Origin: Chloroflexi bacterium AL-N1
GTDB lineage: Bacteria; Chloroflexota; Chloroflexia; Chloroflexales; Roseiflexaceae
Direction of reading: 5' to 3'
Assembly: GCA_013122435.1 (NCBI GenBank)
Contig: WYDT01000002.1
Location: forward strand, 310,001-374,000
DNA: 64,000 bases
Part shown: positions 54,471 through 62,109 of the stretch, piece by piece
How the letters are laid out: each line of letters begins with the position of its first letter
Position numbering within the stretch: the stretch's first letter is position 1
Made by a program: the position numbers and the translations under genes
The notes under the pieces: generated by a model
Databases searched by the model: none
What the model saw: only the letters and a program-made list of their open reading frames with translations
Told to the model about the DNA's origin: nothing

Positions 54471-56027
54471 TCACGTTTCTGATGCAATATAATCCTCGCC
54501 TTTGGTTGGGTCCCAGTCAGGGTATTGTACACCCCATGCAAAATACTCGAAGCCCACATCTGTGTTCCCGGCATTCTTGGCATCCTCAAAAGCCTGTTCG
54601 CGCATGGCGTCCTTTGCGGTTGCGAGTTCATCAAGTGCAGCATCAATATCAGTAATTTGTCCAGTAAAGACGCCCTGAAGAACTGCAACTTCATTTGGTC
54701 GTGAGTCTCCAAACGTGACCTTCTGCATATCCGGTGTCATTTTAGGGATATCAGGGCCAACACGTGTGTTCGCAGTATCGATCTCAAAGAACTCTTGTTG
54801 TTGAATTTTTCCCATATATTGTGGATCATTATTCTCTGGCCATATAGATGTTCCATTGCCTGATGCGACCCAGCGTTGACTGGTTTCTTTGGATTGGAAC
54901 CATTTGAAGACACGCCATGCTGCTTCAGGATTCTTAGTTTGACTACCTATGCGAAAGAAGCTGCCACCAGGTGTTGCACGGTACCAACCAAGTTGGGTGT
55001 CAGTGTCTATGAGTGGGGGAGCAAAAGGACGATAGTCAGTAAAGTTGGGATGGGTTTGTTCCCAACCGGCGATAGCCCATCCTCCGTTAGGAATAAAGGC
55101 GACTTCACCTTCCGCAAACAATGCACGTATCACTTCATCATTGCCCGTGGCAGATTGTGGATGAATCCAAGCCTGTTCACGTGACTGCACAAAAAATTCG
55201 AGGATGCGGTTCCAGACGTTGCTGTCTCTATAGCCGCTTTGGCCAGTTTGAGGGTTAAACGGTTCAAAGTGTGCACCGCTGCGGAAGCCCCACCACCATG
55301 GCCAGAATGCGCCGTTAAATTCGCTGGTAGCTACAGCAAAACCAAACACCGATCCACCACTTTCCTGACTTACAGTTTGTGCATATTCAGCCATCTGATC
55401 GAGAGTCTGGGGGATCAGTGCTTCGCCATTACTGTCTGCCAGGCCATATTCTTTGAGTACTGCGGTGTTAGCATAGAGAAAATTCCACATAGCACTGCGT
55501 GCTTGGAAGGGTGCGCCATATGTTTGTCCCTCAAAGATGTTTTGCCCTTCGAAGAAATCGATCTCAGGATTGGGAAAGGTCTGAACAAATTCATCGTAAT
55601 CATCAAAGTCTGAAATGGGGCTGACCCACCCCTCTGCGACTGCTTCAGCCAGGAATGGTCCTCCACCGATCCACACATCAGGAAGACTCTCATCGGCAAA
55701 TGCGGCGTTTAACGAGTCGTTGATCTTCGGTTGTTTGACACGAGTAACTGCAATGTCGGGGTTTGCCTCGCCGAAACGTTGTAGTTCATCTTCAAGCCAC
55801 GGTTCCTGTGTGACCCATGGGTCCCACCAGATCAGCTCTACCTGTGAGGTGGTTTGTGATGGAGGACTGGTTGCATCTGATGAAGCTGGCGAGTCTGTTG
55901 TAGTATCACTTTCTTGCGTGGCAGATGTCCCGCATGCTGCAATAAGGGCTGGTGTTGCTGTGATACCGATGCCGGTAAGAACGCCGCGAAGAAATTGACG
56001 GCGTGAGCGAGGATGTCGGTCGTGCAT
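54471..56027 (-). CDS. Extracellular sugar-binding lipoprotein of the ABC transporter
   Basis: The 518-aa protein is a family 1 extracellular solute-binding protein. Its N-terminus combines a Tat-like twin-arginine motif (SRRQFLRG, 8-15) with a lipobox ending at C32 (ALIAAC), so it is a Tat-exported lipoprotein. The mature protein starts with a Thr/Ser-rich linker and then VELIWWDPWVTQEPWLEDEL. GGAG upstream supports the ATG at 56027; the frame extends to 56150 but that part lacks a signal. The promoter at 56267-56295 and operator at 56233-56250 control it. Confidence 0.92.
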   Translation of the reverse strand: MHDRHPRSRRQFLRGVLTGIGITATPALIAACGTSATQESDTTTDSPASSDATSPPSQTTSQVELIWWDPWVTQEPWLEDELQRFGEANPDIAVTRVKQPKINDSLNAAFADESLPDVWIGGGPFLAEAVAEGWVSPISDFDDYDEFVQTFPNPEIDFFEGQNIFEGQTYGAPFQARSAMWNFLYANTAVLKEYGLADSNGEALIPQTLDQMAEYAQTVSQESGGSVFGFAVATSEFNGAFWPWWWGFRSGAHFEPFNPQTGQSGYRDSNVWNRILEFFVQSREQAWIHPQSATGNDEVIRALFAEGEVAFIPNGGWAIAGWEQTHPNFTDYRPFAPPLIDTDTQLGWYRATPGGSFFRIGSQTKNPEAAWRVFKWFQSKETSQRWVASGNGTSIWPENNDPQYMGKIQQQEFFEIDTANTRVGPDIPKMTPDMQKVTFGDSRPNEVAVLQGVFTGQITDIDAALDELATAKDAMREQAFEDAKNAGNTDVGFEYFAWGVQYPDWDPTKGEDYIASET

Positions 56028-56232
56028 AGGATCTTCTCCTTTGAAAGATATCAAGTACCAACATTGTGTCGCTTGATACTGGGTTAGTAGTACTCTTAAT
56101 CTACCGAACCCTGAATAAGGTTCCTCTGAGGAGCCGTAAATGAGAGTCATGCATCTTACTGCTGTAGATGTGTTTACAAGAGTACTAAAACGATTACTTA
56201 CGATGTGTATAATGAACGGATAAATGTTCGCT

Positions 56233-56250
56233 GAACTATAGCTGTAGTTT
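56233..56250. promoter_or_regulatory. LacI-type operator of the sugar ABC transporter operon
   Basis: GAACTATAGCTGTAGTTT holds arms AACTA/TAGTT around TAGCTG. It lies 16 bp downstream of the -10 box of the ABC operon promoter, a position suited to repression. The CTGTAGTT half is identical to the two other operators in the window. Confidence 0.7.
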
Positions 56251-56266
56251 TATTCAGGCGAATCAA

Positions 56267-56295
56267 ATTGTACTGTAAATAGAGTTGCATGTCAA
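56267..56295 (-). promoter_or_regulatory. Sigma-70-type promoter of the ABC transporter operon
   Basis: On the minus strand TTGACA (56295-56290) and TACAAT (56272-56267) are separated by exactly 17 bp, a near-consensus promoter. It leads to the binding-protein gene starting at 56027, leaving a leader of about 230 nt. Confidence 0.75.
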
Positions 56296-56402
56296 GTTTT
56301 TCCCTGTATGAGTGCAGTAAAAGTTTTACGTTAATGGGTCTGAGACTTGCTACTCCTCGTGTATGGTGTTATTGCTGGCTCTTTTGTACTCAGTATATTT
56401 TA

Positions 56403-56505
56403 GTAAATCGTTACACCAGATAAATCGTGTTATCCTAGATATATTGACAGGGAAAATATTTTATGCTATTGTATCGATATACTAAATCGTTGCACTAAAT
56501 CGTTG
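56403..56505. promoter_or_regulatory. Cluster of AAATCGTT boxes upstream of lacI 2
   Basis: GTAAATCGTTAC (56403-56414, palindromic arms) and a 12-bp exact direct repeat ACTAAATCGTTG (56481-56492 and 56494-56505) lie in front of the second lacI gene. A similar AACGATTAC lies at 56189-56197. They look like a second operator set, perhaps for autoregulation. The rest of the 514-bp region 56028-56541 shows no gene. Confidence 0.5.
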
Positions 56506-56541
56506 TTTTACTAATTTTGTCTGGTATTTTCGGAGGGGGCT

Positions 56542-57603
56542 GTGCTATCTGAAGAGGTTACTATCCATGATGTCGCACGAATCGCACGTGTATCTCCAAG
56601 TACGGTTTCAAACGTTCTGAATGGGCGCACTGAGCGAATGCGACCTGAGACGAGTGAGCGAGTCCGGCGTGCGATTAAACAGCTTGGCTACGCTCCAAAT
56701 CAAGCTGCAAGGCAACTCAAGACAGGCTTCGTTCCTGTGATTGGTCTCATCGTGCCGTCGGTTGCTAATCCATTCTGGGGTGCTTTTGCTCGCAGTGTCG
56801 AAAAAGCTGCGCTTGCTGCAGGGTATCAAGTATTGCTATGCAATGGTGAACGTGATCCGGAACGAGAGCAACGTTATGCAGAGTCGCTGTGGAGCCGAGG
56901 CATTCGTGGGGTTATTTTCGGTTCGTCGCCAGTGTCTTTCGATCATCTGCTAGGCTTATCTGAGCGAGGGCTGCAGGTTGTGGCATTCGACCGTCAGGCA
57001 CAGCGTGCTGACCAGGTTGGTTTTGATAGTATCAGTGTTGATAATGAGCTTGGAGCGCGTCTGGCAGCTAACTATTTAGTAACATTAGGACATCATCGGA
57101 TTGGATTTCTCTCTGGACCCATTCGCACCGTTAATCGACTCAAGCGTCTCGAAGGATTTCGTGCAGCACTAGAAGACGCCAGTGTTCCCTTTGATGAACA
57201 GCTTATCTGGGAAGGTGCGCTGAGTAGTAGTTTTGGCGATATTGAAGGAACAGATATTGGTCGTGTGGCTGCTCGTGATTTGCTGAGTCGCCCGAATCGC
57301 CCTACAGCGCTTTTTGCCATCAATGATATGTATGCTTTTGGTGCATACGCAGGTGCACGAGATCTGGGGCTGCGTATCCCGCATGATGTTTCGGTGGTAG
57401 GCTTTGATGATATTGTGCTTGCGGAAATTGTTGACCCACCCTTGACCACGATCCGTCAGCCGCTCGAACCAATGATGCAAGCGGCAGTTAAGTTGCTGAT
57501 TGGGCGGCTGGAAGAGACTCGTACAGGATCGCCAGAACATACAATGGTGACCCCTGAGTTGATTGTACGAGGTTCAACTGCCCGGATATCCGCACGAGAC
57601 TAG
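56542..57603 (+). CDS. LacI family transcriptional regulator 2
   Basis: The 353-aa protein has a LacI-type helix-turn-helix (VTIHDVARIARVSPSTVSNV, residues about 6-25), hinge helix (LGYAPNQAARQLKT) and sensor domain (GLIVPSVANPFWGAFARSVE ... DVSVVGFDDIVLAEIVDPPL). It starts with GTG at 56542 after GGAGGGGG. It is divergent from the sugar ABC operon and upstream of the uronate-polysaccharide operon, so it may control either. The AAATCGTT boxes in front of it are candidate sites. Confidence 0.93.
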   Translation: MLSEEVTIHDVARIARVSPSTVSNVLNGRTERMRPETSERVRRAIKQLGYAPNQAARQLKTGFVPVIGLIVPSVANPFWGAFARSVEKAALAAGYQVLLCNGERDPEREQRYAESLWSRGIRGVIFGSSPVSFDHLLGLSERGLQVVAFDRQAQRADQVGFDSISVDNELGARLAANYLVTLGHHRIGFLSGPIRTVNRLKRLEGFRAALEDASVPFDEQLIWEGALSSSFGDIEGTDIGRVAARDLLSRPNRPTALFAINDMYAFGAYAGARDLGLRIPHDVSVVGFDDIVLAEIVDPPLTTIRQPLEPMMQAAVKLLIGRLEETRTGSPEHTMVTPELIVRGSTARISARD

Positions 57604-57644
57604 CATTGATGCATAGTGTATTGGTGACATAAAGGAGTTTAACC

Positions 57645-57875
57645 ATGGAATGGTTAGTAGACAATGCTGTCTTATGGGTCACGATGACCACCATCAATAT
57701 GATGGCTTGTGCGTTGTCCACAAACTTCCTCGCTCTTTTCTGTCCTGTTATACGCCCCTTTCACATACCCTGTTTGAGCTTATATAACAAACACCTCTAT
57801 CGGCATATCAGATCGAATCACACTCACTGCATGACTATCCTGAGCACGAAGATCAAGCGTGGTCCGTTACCTTAG
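57645..57875 (+). CDS. Possible small hydrophobic protein (76 aa)
   Basis: An ATG at 57645 is preceded by AAAGGAG at a good distance. The product starts MEWLVDNAVLWVTMTTINMM and has a hydrophobic first half and a basic second half without recognised similarity. It could be a truncated gene remnant or a chance frame. The rest of the gap 57604-57934 shows nothing else. Confidence 0.25.
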   Translation: MEWLVDNAVLWVTMTTINMMACALSTNFLALFCPVIRPFHIPCLSLYNKHLYRHIRSNHTHCMTILSTKIKRGPLP

Positions 57876-57934
57876 CGTTTACTCGTTCGTTTAGGGATGC
57901 TCTAATTCCATGTAACCAATCGAGGAGACTAACT

Positions 57935-59431
57935 ATGCAACATGTATCATTCACCAAGACATTACGAATTACGTCAATCCTGCTCATGCTGTTCACATTT
58001 GTGATAAGTGCACCGGTGTTTGCTGCCGGTACAAACTACTATGTAAGCCCTTCGGGCAGTGACTCAAACAGCGGTACCTCGGCAGGTTCGCCGTTCCAGA
58101 CTATTCAAAAAGCGGTGGATCTCGCGCAACCGGGTGATACGATCAACCTGGCCTCTGGTACCTACAATCAGGACATTCGCTCAAGACGTAATGGAACCGC
58201 ATCAGCGCCCATTACGCTGATTGGTCCATCCAATGCCATTATCAAAGGTGGTGGCAATAGCCGCATCTTCGAGATAAACCACGATTATCTGACTCTGGAT
58301 GGTTTTACAATAGATGGACAAGTTAGCTCATCTCTGTACCGCGATAAACTTCTCTTTGTCATCGGCACGGAAGTTCGTGATGGTGTTTCGGGCCTGCGTG
58401 TCCTGAATATGACCTTTAAGAACGCTGGTGGCGAATGTCTGCGTCTGCGCTACTTTGCCCAGAACAACGAGATTGCTTACAGCACCTTCCTGAATTGTGG
58501 CCAGGACGATTACCCTGGTGGTGAGTGGGCTGGTGGTGGAAAGAATGGCGAAGCGATCTACATTGGAACCTCAAACAATCAATGGGGTGATGGCAAGAAT
58601 CCTACCAATGAGCCAGATCAGTCAAATAACAACTGGGTCCACAATAACTTTATGAACACACAGGGCAATGAATGTGTGGACATCAAAGAAGGTGCGACAG
58701 GTAATATCGTTGAATACAACGAATGCACCGGGCAGAAGGACGAAAACTCGGCTGGGCTGGACTCGCGTGGCGATGGCAATACCTTCCGCTACAACGAAAC
58801 CTATGGCAATGTTGGTGGTGGTGTACGGCTTGGTGGTGCTCTTGTTGATGGCGAGCAATACGGCAAAAACAACAATGTCTACGATAACATCATCTACGAC
58901 AATATTGCCGGTGGTGTGAAATTCATGGTGACTCCGCAGGGCAAAATCTGTGGCAACACCATGTGGAACAATACCGGTGGTGACTCGTTTGGTGATTTTG
59001 CCAACCAGTTCGACCCCAAAGCATCCTGTAGTGGTAGTGCTGGTGCATTAGAAGTTGCCGCTGTGAATGCGAGTAGCGACGATGGTAACGGCGCATCCAA
59101 TACCCTGGACAACAACCTGAACACCCGTTGGTCTGCTCAGGGCGATGGTGCATGGATACGCTACGATCTGGGCAGCACAAAGACCGTGAGTTATGTTGAT
59201 GTCGCCTTCCACAGAGGCGATCAGCGGGTCGCAGATTTCCAGATACAGGTATCTAATAACACCTCTAACTGGACGACCGTTTTTACTGGTAGCAGTAATG
59301 GTAATACGACAGCGTTACAAACCTTCGACTTTGCTGATACAGATGGTCGGTATGTACGTATTGTCGGATTTGGTAACACGCAAAATGATTGGAACAGTCT
59401 GACCGAAGTGGATATTTACGGATCGTCATAG
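57935..59431 (+). CDS. Secreted parallel beta-helix protein with C-terminal F5/8-type domain
   Basis: The 498-aa protein has a signal peptide (cleavage near PVFAAG), then YYVSPSGSDSNSGTSAGSPF and QTIQKAVDLAQPGDTI, the DUF1565-like opening of right-handed beta-helix polysaccharide lyases. Repeating Asn/Gly turns (NNEIAYSTFLNCG, NTFRYNETYGNVGGG) form the helix to about residue 355. A galactose-binding-like F5/8 type C/CBM32 domain (NTLDNNLNTRWSAQGDGAW) ends it. With the SDR and heparinase-like genes downstream it probably degrades a uronate-containing polysaccharide such as pectin or alginate. The lyase family cannot be named with certainty. Confidence 0.85.
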   Translation: MQHVSFTKTLRITSILLMLFTFVISAPVFAAGTNYYVSPSGSDSNSGTSAGSPFQTIQKAVDLAQPGDTINLASGTYNQDIRSRRNGTASAPITLIGPSNAIIKGGGNSRIFEINHDYLTLDGFTIDGQVSSSLYRDKLLFVIGTEVRDGVSGLRVLNMTFKNAGGECLRLRYFAQNNEIAYSTFLNCGQDDYPGGEWAGGGKNGEAIYIGTSNNQWGDGKNPTNEPDQSNNNWVHNNFMNTQGNECVDIKEGATGNIVEYNECTGQKDENSAGLDSRGDGNTFRYNETYGNVGGGVRLGGALVDGEQYGKNNNVYDNIIYDNIAGGVKFMVTPQGKICGNTMWNNTGGDSFGDFANQFDPKASCSGSAGALEVAAVNASSDDGNGASNTLDNNLNTRWSAQGDGAWIRYDLGSTKTVSYVDVAFHRGDQRVADFQIQVSNNTSNWTTVFTGSSNGNTTALQTFDFADTDGRYVRIVGFGNTQNDWNSLTEVDIYGSS

Positions 59432-59449
59432 TTTTATGGAGATATAGGC

Positions 59450-60211
59450 ATGAAGATTGATTTAACGGGCAAAACTGCACTGGTAACTGGTGGGAATTCG
59501 GGTATTGGTCGTGCGATTTCAATAGTGCTGGCGCAGAGTGGTGCAGACGTCGCACTGACGTATTTCTCCACAAAGAGGGGTGAGGAGACTGCGCGTGCCA
59601 TTCGAGCAGCAGGTCGTCGTGCATGTAGTTTATACATGGATGGGACGGATAGTGCCAGTGTAAGTGACGCTATCACGCGTGCTGCTGCGGAATTTGATGG
59701 GCATATCGACATTTTAGTAAACAATGCGGGGCATTTGATTGGGCGTGTTCCGATTGCTGAAATGGATGATGAACATTGGCACAAAGTGATTAACGTTAAT
59801 CTCTCCAGTGCCTTCTACTGTGCTCGTTCGATCTTGCCTTACATGAATACGGGATGGGGACGCATTATCAACATGTCTTCACTCGCAGCACACAATGGTG
59901 GTGGACCAGGCGCAACTGCCTACAGTACAGCCAAGGCAGGATTGCTTGGTCTGACCCGTGGGCTTGCCAAAGAATATGCACCGCGTGGTATTACTGCTAA
60001 TGCTGTCGCCCCAGGATTGATTCTTGGCACACCATTTCACGACACCTTTAACACGGACGAAGGGAAAAAGAAAGCCATCGCGGGTATACCGTTACAGCGG
60101 GGTGGAACGCCAGAGGAAGTCGCAAGTACGGTGGTGTATCTCGCCTCAGAGCAAGCGGGATTTATTACAGGTGAAGTGATTGAGTTTAATGGTGGCGCAT
60201 GGTTTCGGTAA
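59450..60211 (+). CDS. Short-chain dehydrogenase/reductase (SDR)
   Basis: A classical SDR of 253 aa: cofactor motif TGGNSGIG (13-20), NNAG (91-94), catalytic S143, Y158 and K162 (YSTAK). The C-terminus (GEVIEFNGGAWFR) is typical of FabG-like proteins. In a polysaccharide lyase operon it may reduce the 4-deoxy-5-keto-uronate released by the lyases (DehR-like role), which is inference. Its stop overlaps the next start (TAATG). Confidence 0.9.
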   Translation: MKIDLTGKTALVTGGNSGIGRAISIVLAQSGADVALTYFSTKRGEETARAIRAAGRRACSLYMDGTDSASVSDAITRAAAEFDGHIDILVNNAGHLIGRVPIAEMDDEHWHKVINVNLSSAFYCARSILPYMNTGWGRIINMSSLAAHNGGGPGATAYSTAKAGLLGLTRGLAKEYAPRGITANAVAPGLILGTPFHDTFNTDEGKKKAIAGIPLQRGGTPEEVASTVVYLASEQAGFITGEVIEFNGGAWFR

Positions 60212-62109
60212 TGGGTTTATTTGATCAACAACATCTGTCACAGGTACAACAACGTGCCTGTGACAACACCTGGGCTGCGGTGGTGCTGCAAGCCATCCGC
60301 ACCCGCGCCGACGCCTGGCGAACACAGCCCGGCGATATCCCTACTGCCGCAGGCGGTTGGTTGCATCAGTTCGTCTGTCCCGAGTCGTGGAGCGCGCTCA
60401 TCTTTGATCCAACATCACCAGCTACCCACCGCAGCCCAGAGGGGCGTGTGTATACCGGAGCAACCTTCGATGCCGCATGGCGTGTGCTGCGCCACCGTCA
60501 GATCGGTGCGCTGGCCCGCGATCTGGCGCTGATGTATGCAATGAGTGATGATGATGCCTATGCTCGTGCTGCTGCCGCTATCTTGCACCACTATGCGAAA
60601 TGGTATGAGCACTTTGATGGTGCTGAAAACGCCCAGCCATGGATGCTAAAAGGGCGGACGTTTCATCAGGCACTGACAGAAGCGCTGTGGGCGGTGCCGA
60701 TTGTACAAGCCTACGACCTGATCCAATCAACTCTGGCAGCAGATCAAGCGACACATCTGGTTCAGAAGCTTCTACGACCGATGGTGACAACACTCGCAAC
60801 CGCGCAGGATCGCCTGGTCTTTGAACAACATAAGGTCCACAGCAACTACAACGCCTGGCTGATCGCTGCACTTGGATGTTTAGGTTTTGCGCTCAGAGAT
60901 GAGCAGCTGATCGTACGTGCACTGGATGATCAAACAGGGTTTCGCGCTCATCTGGCGACGGCGATACGCTCTGATGGCTTTGAGTACGAAGGATCGCCCT
61001 ACTACCATAATTTTGTGGCGCTGGCCTATACAATTCTGGCTGAGAGTGCACGTGTGAATGGCATTGATCTGTACGCTGAACGTGGTCCACATGGACAATC
61101 GATTGAGTCGACGTGGCACGCACTGGCTACACTGGTCATGCCGGATGGCACCTTTCCTCAGGCCAACGATGGCGCGTACTGGTCTGCTGGGCCCTTCGAC
61201 GCTGAATTGTGTGAGGTCTACGAAGTTGCACTGGCCCGTTCTGATGAACCATTGTTTGCCTGGCTACTCAACTGTGCCTACCAGCGGCGTGATACGCCAC
61301 GAGACCAGTGGACAGCCCTGCTCTTTGGTACACAGGACCTGGCTGGTTATGCTGCACCAGCGCTTGAGTCGAGTTATCTGGAGGAGACCGGGATTGCAGT
61401 CCTGCGTGACTCGACAAACCCACAGGCTCAAGCTGTCTACACTTTCTTTGGCCCATACGGCGGGGCACACGGGCATTTCGACCGCCTGGCACTACACATC
61501 TGGCCCTGGTCAAGCGATTCGGGAACCCCACCATATGGGGTTCAGCCACGTGTGAGTTGGTATCAGCAAACGGCTGCGCACAACACCATTGTGGTTGATG
61601 AACAATCGCAACACCCTTGCGAAGGCCAACTATGTAGCTGGCATCCGACCGCACAGGGTGGCGCATTGTGGGTTACGGCGAACATGGCCTATCCAGGTGT
61701 GTCGTTCTCACGACTGGTTACGTTGGAGCAAGGCTGCATTATCGACCACGTGACACTCAGCGCCAACGAGGAACACATCTACGATTGGCTGCTCCACAGC
61801 GATGGGCCATTGACCATCACGGATGTTGCCATGGTTGACATAAATGGCTCGCTTGGCGATAGTGACGCGTATCAGTTTCTTACGCTGACGGCTCGTGGAA
61901 CCTGTGCGAGGTCATTCGTGGCCACCGCACAGTACCAGGCGCAAACATACCGAGTGACTTTGACCGCAGATGTGCCGTTTGAGGTCCTGACGGCGCGTGC
62001 ACCCGGTCTGGCACATGCACCAGCCCACCTCCGTCATGTCTTGATCGTTCGTGCTCAACAACGCCGAGTGTCCTTTTTGATGCATTGTGAAGAGGTACAG
62101 GATGCCTAA
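60211..62109 (+). CDS. Heparinase II/III-family protein 1
   Basis: The 632-aa protein has an N-terminal (alpha/alpha) toroid (HKVHSNYNAWLIAALGCLGF, FEYEGSPYYHNFVALAYTIL) and a C-terminal beta-sandwich with YGGAHGHFDRLALHIW and AAHNTIVVDEQSQ, as in alginate and heparinase II/III-type lyases (PL12/15/17/21-like). There is no signal peptide, which suggests action on imported oligosaccharides. The ATG at 60211 overlaps the SDR stop (TAATG); an in-frame ATG at 60199 is less likely. It overlaps the next gene by 8 nt. Confidence 0.85.
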   Translation: MGLFDQQHLSQVQQRACDNTWAAVVLQAIRTRADAWRTQPGDIPTAAGGWLHQFVCPESWSALIFDPTSPATHRSPEGRVYTGATFDAAWRVLRHRQIGALARDLALMYAMSDDDAYARAAAAILHHYAKWYEHFDGAENAQPWMLKGRTFHQALTEALWAVPIVQAYDLIQSTLAADQATHLVQKLLRPMVTTLATAQDRLVFEQHKVHSNYNAWLIAALGCLGFALRDEQLIVRALDDQTGFRAHLATAIRSDGFEYEGSPYYHNFVALAYTILAESARVNGIDLYAERGPHGQSIESTWHALATLVMPDGTFPQANDGAYWSAGPFDAELCEVYEVALARSDEPLFAWLLNCAYQRRDTPRDQWTALLFGTQDLAGYAAPALESSYLEETGIAVLRDSTNPQAQAVYTFFGPYGGAHGHFDRLALHIWPWSSDSGTPPYGVQPRVSWYQQTAAHNTIVVDEQSQHPCEGQLCSWHPTAQGGALWVTANMAYPGVSFSRLVTLEQGCIIDHVTLSANEEHIYDWLLHSDGPLTITDVAMVDINGSLGDSDAYQFLTLTARGTCARSFVATAQYQAQTYRVTLTADVPFEVLTARAPGLAHAPAHLRHVLIVRAQQRRVSFLMHCEEVQDA

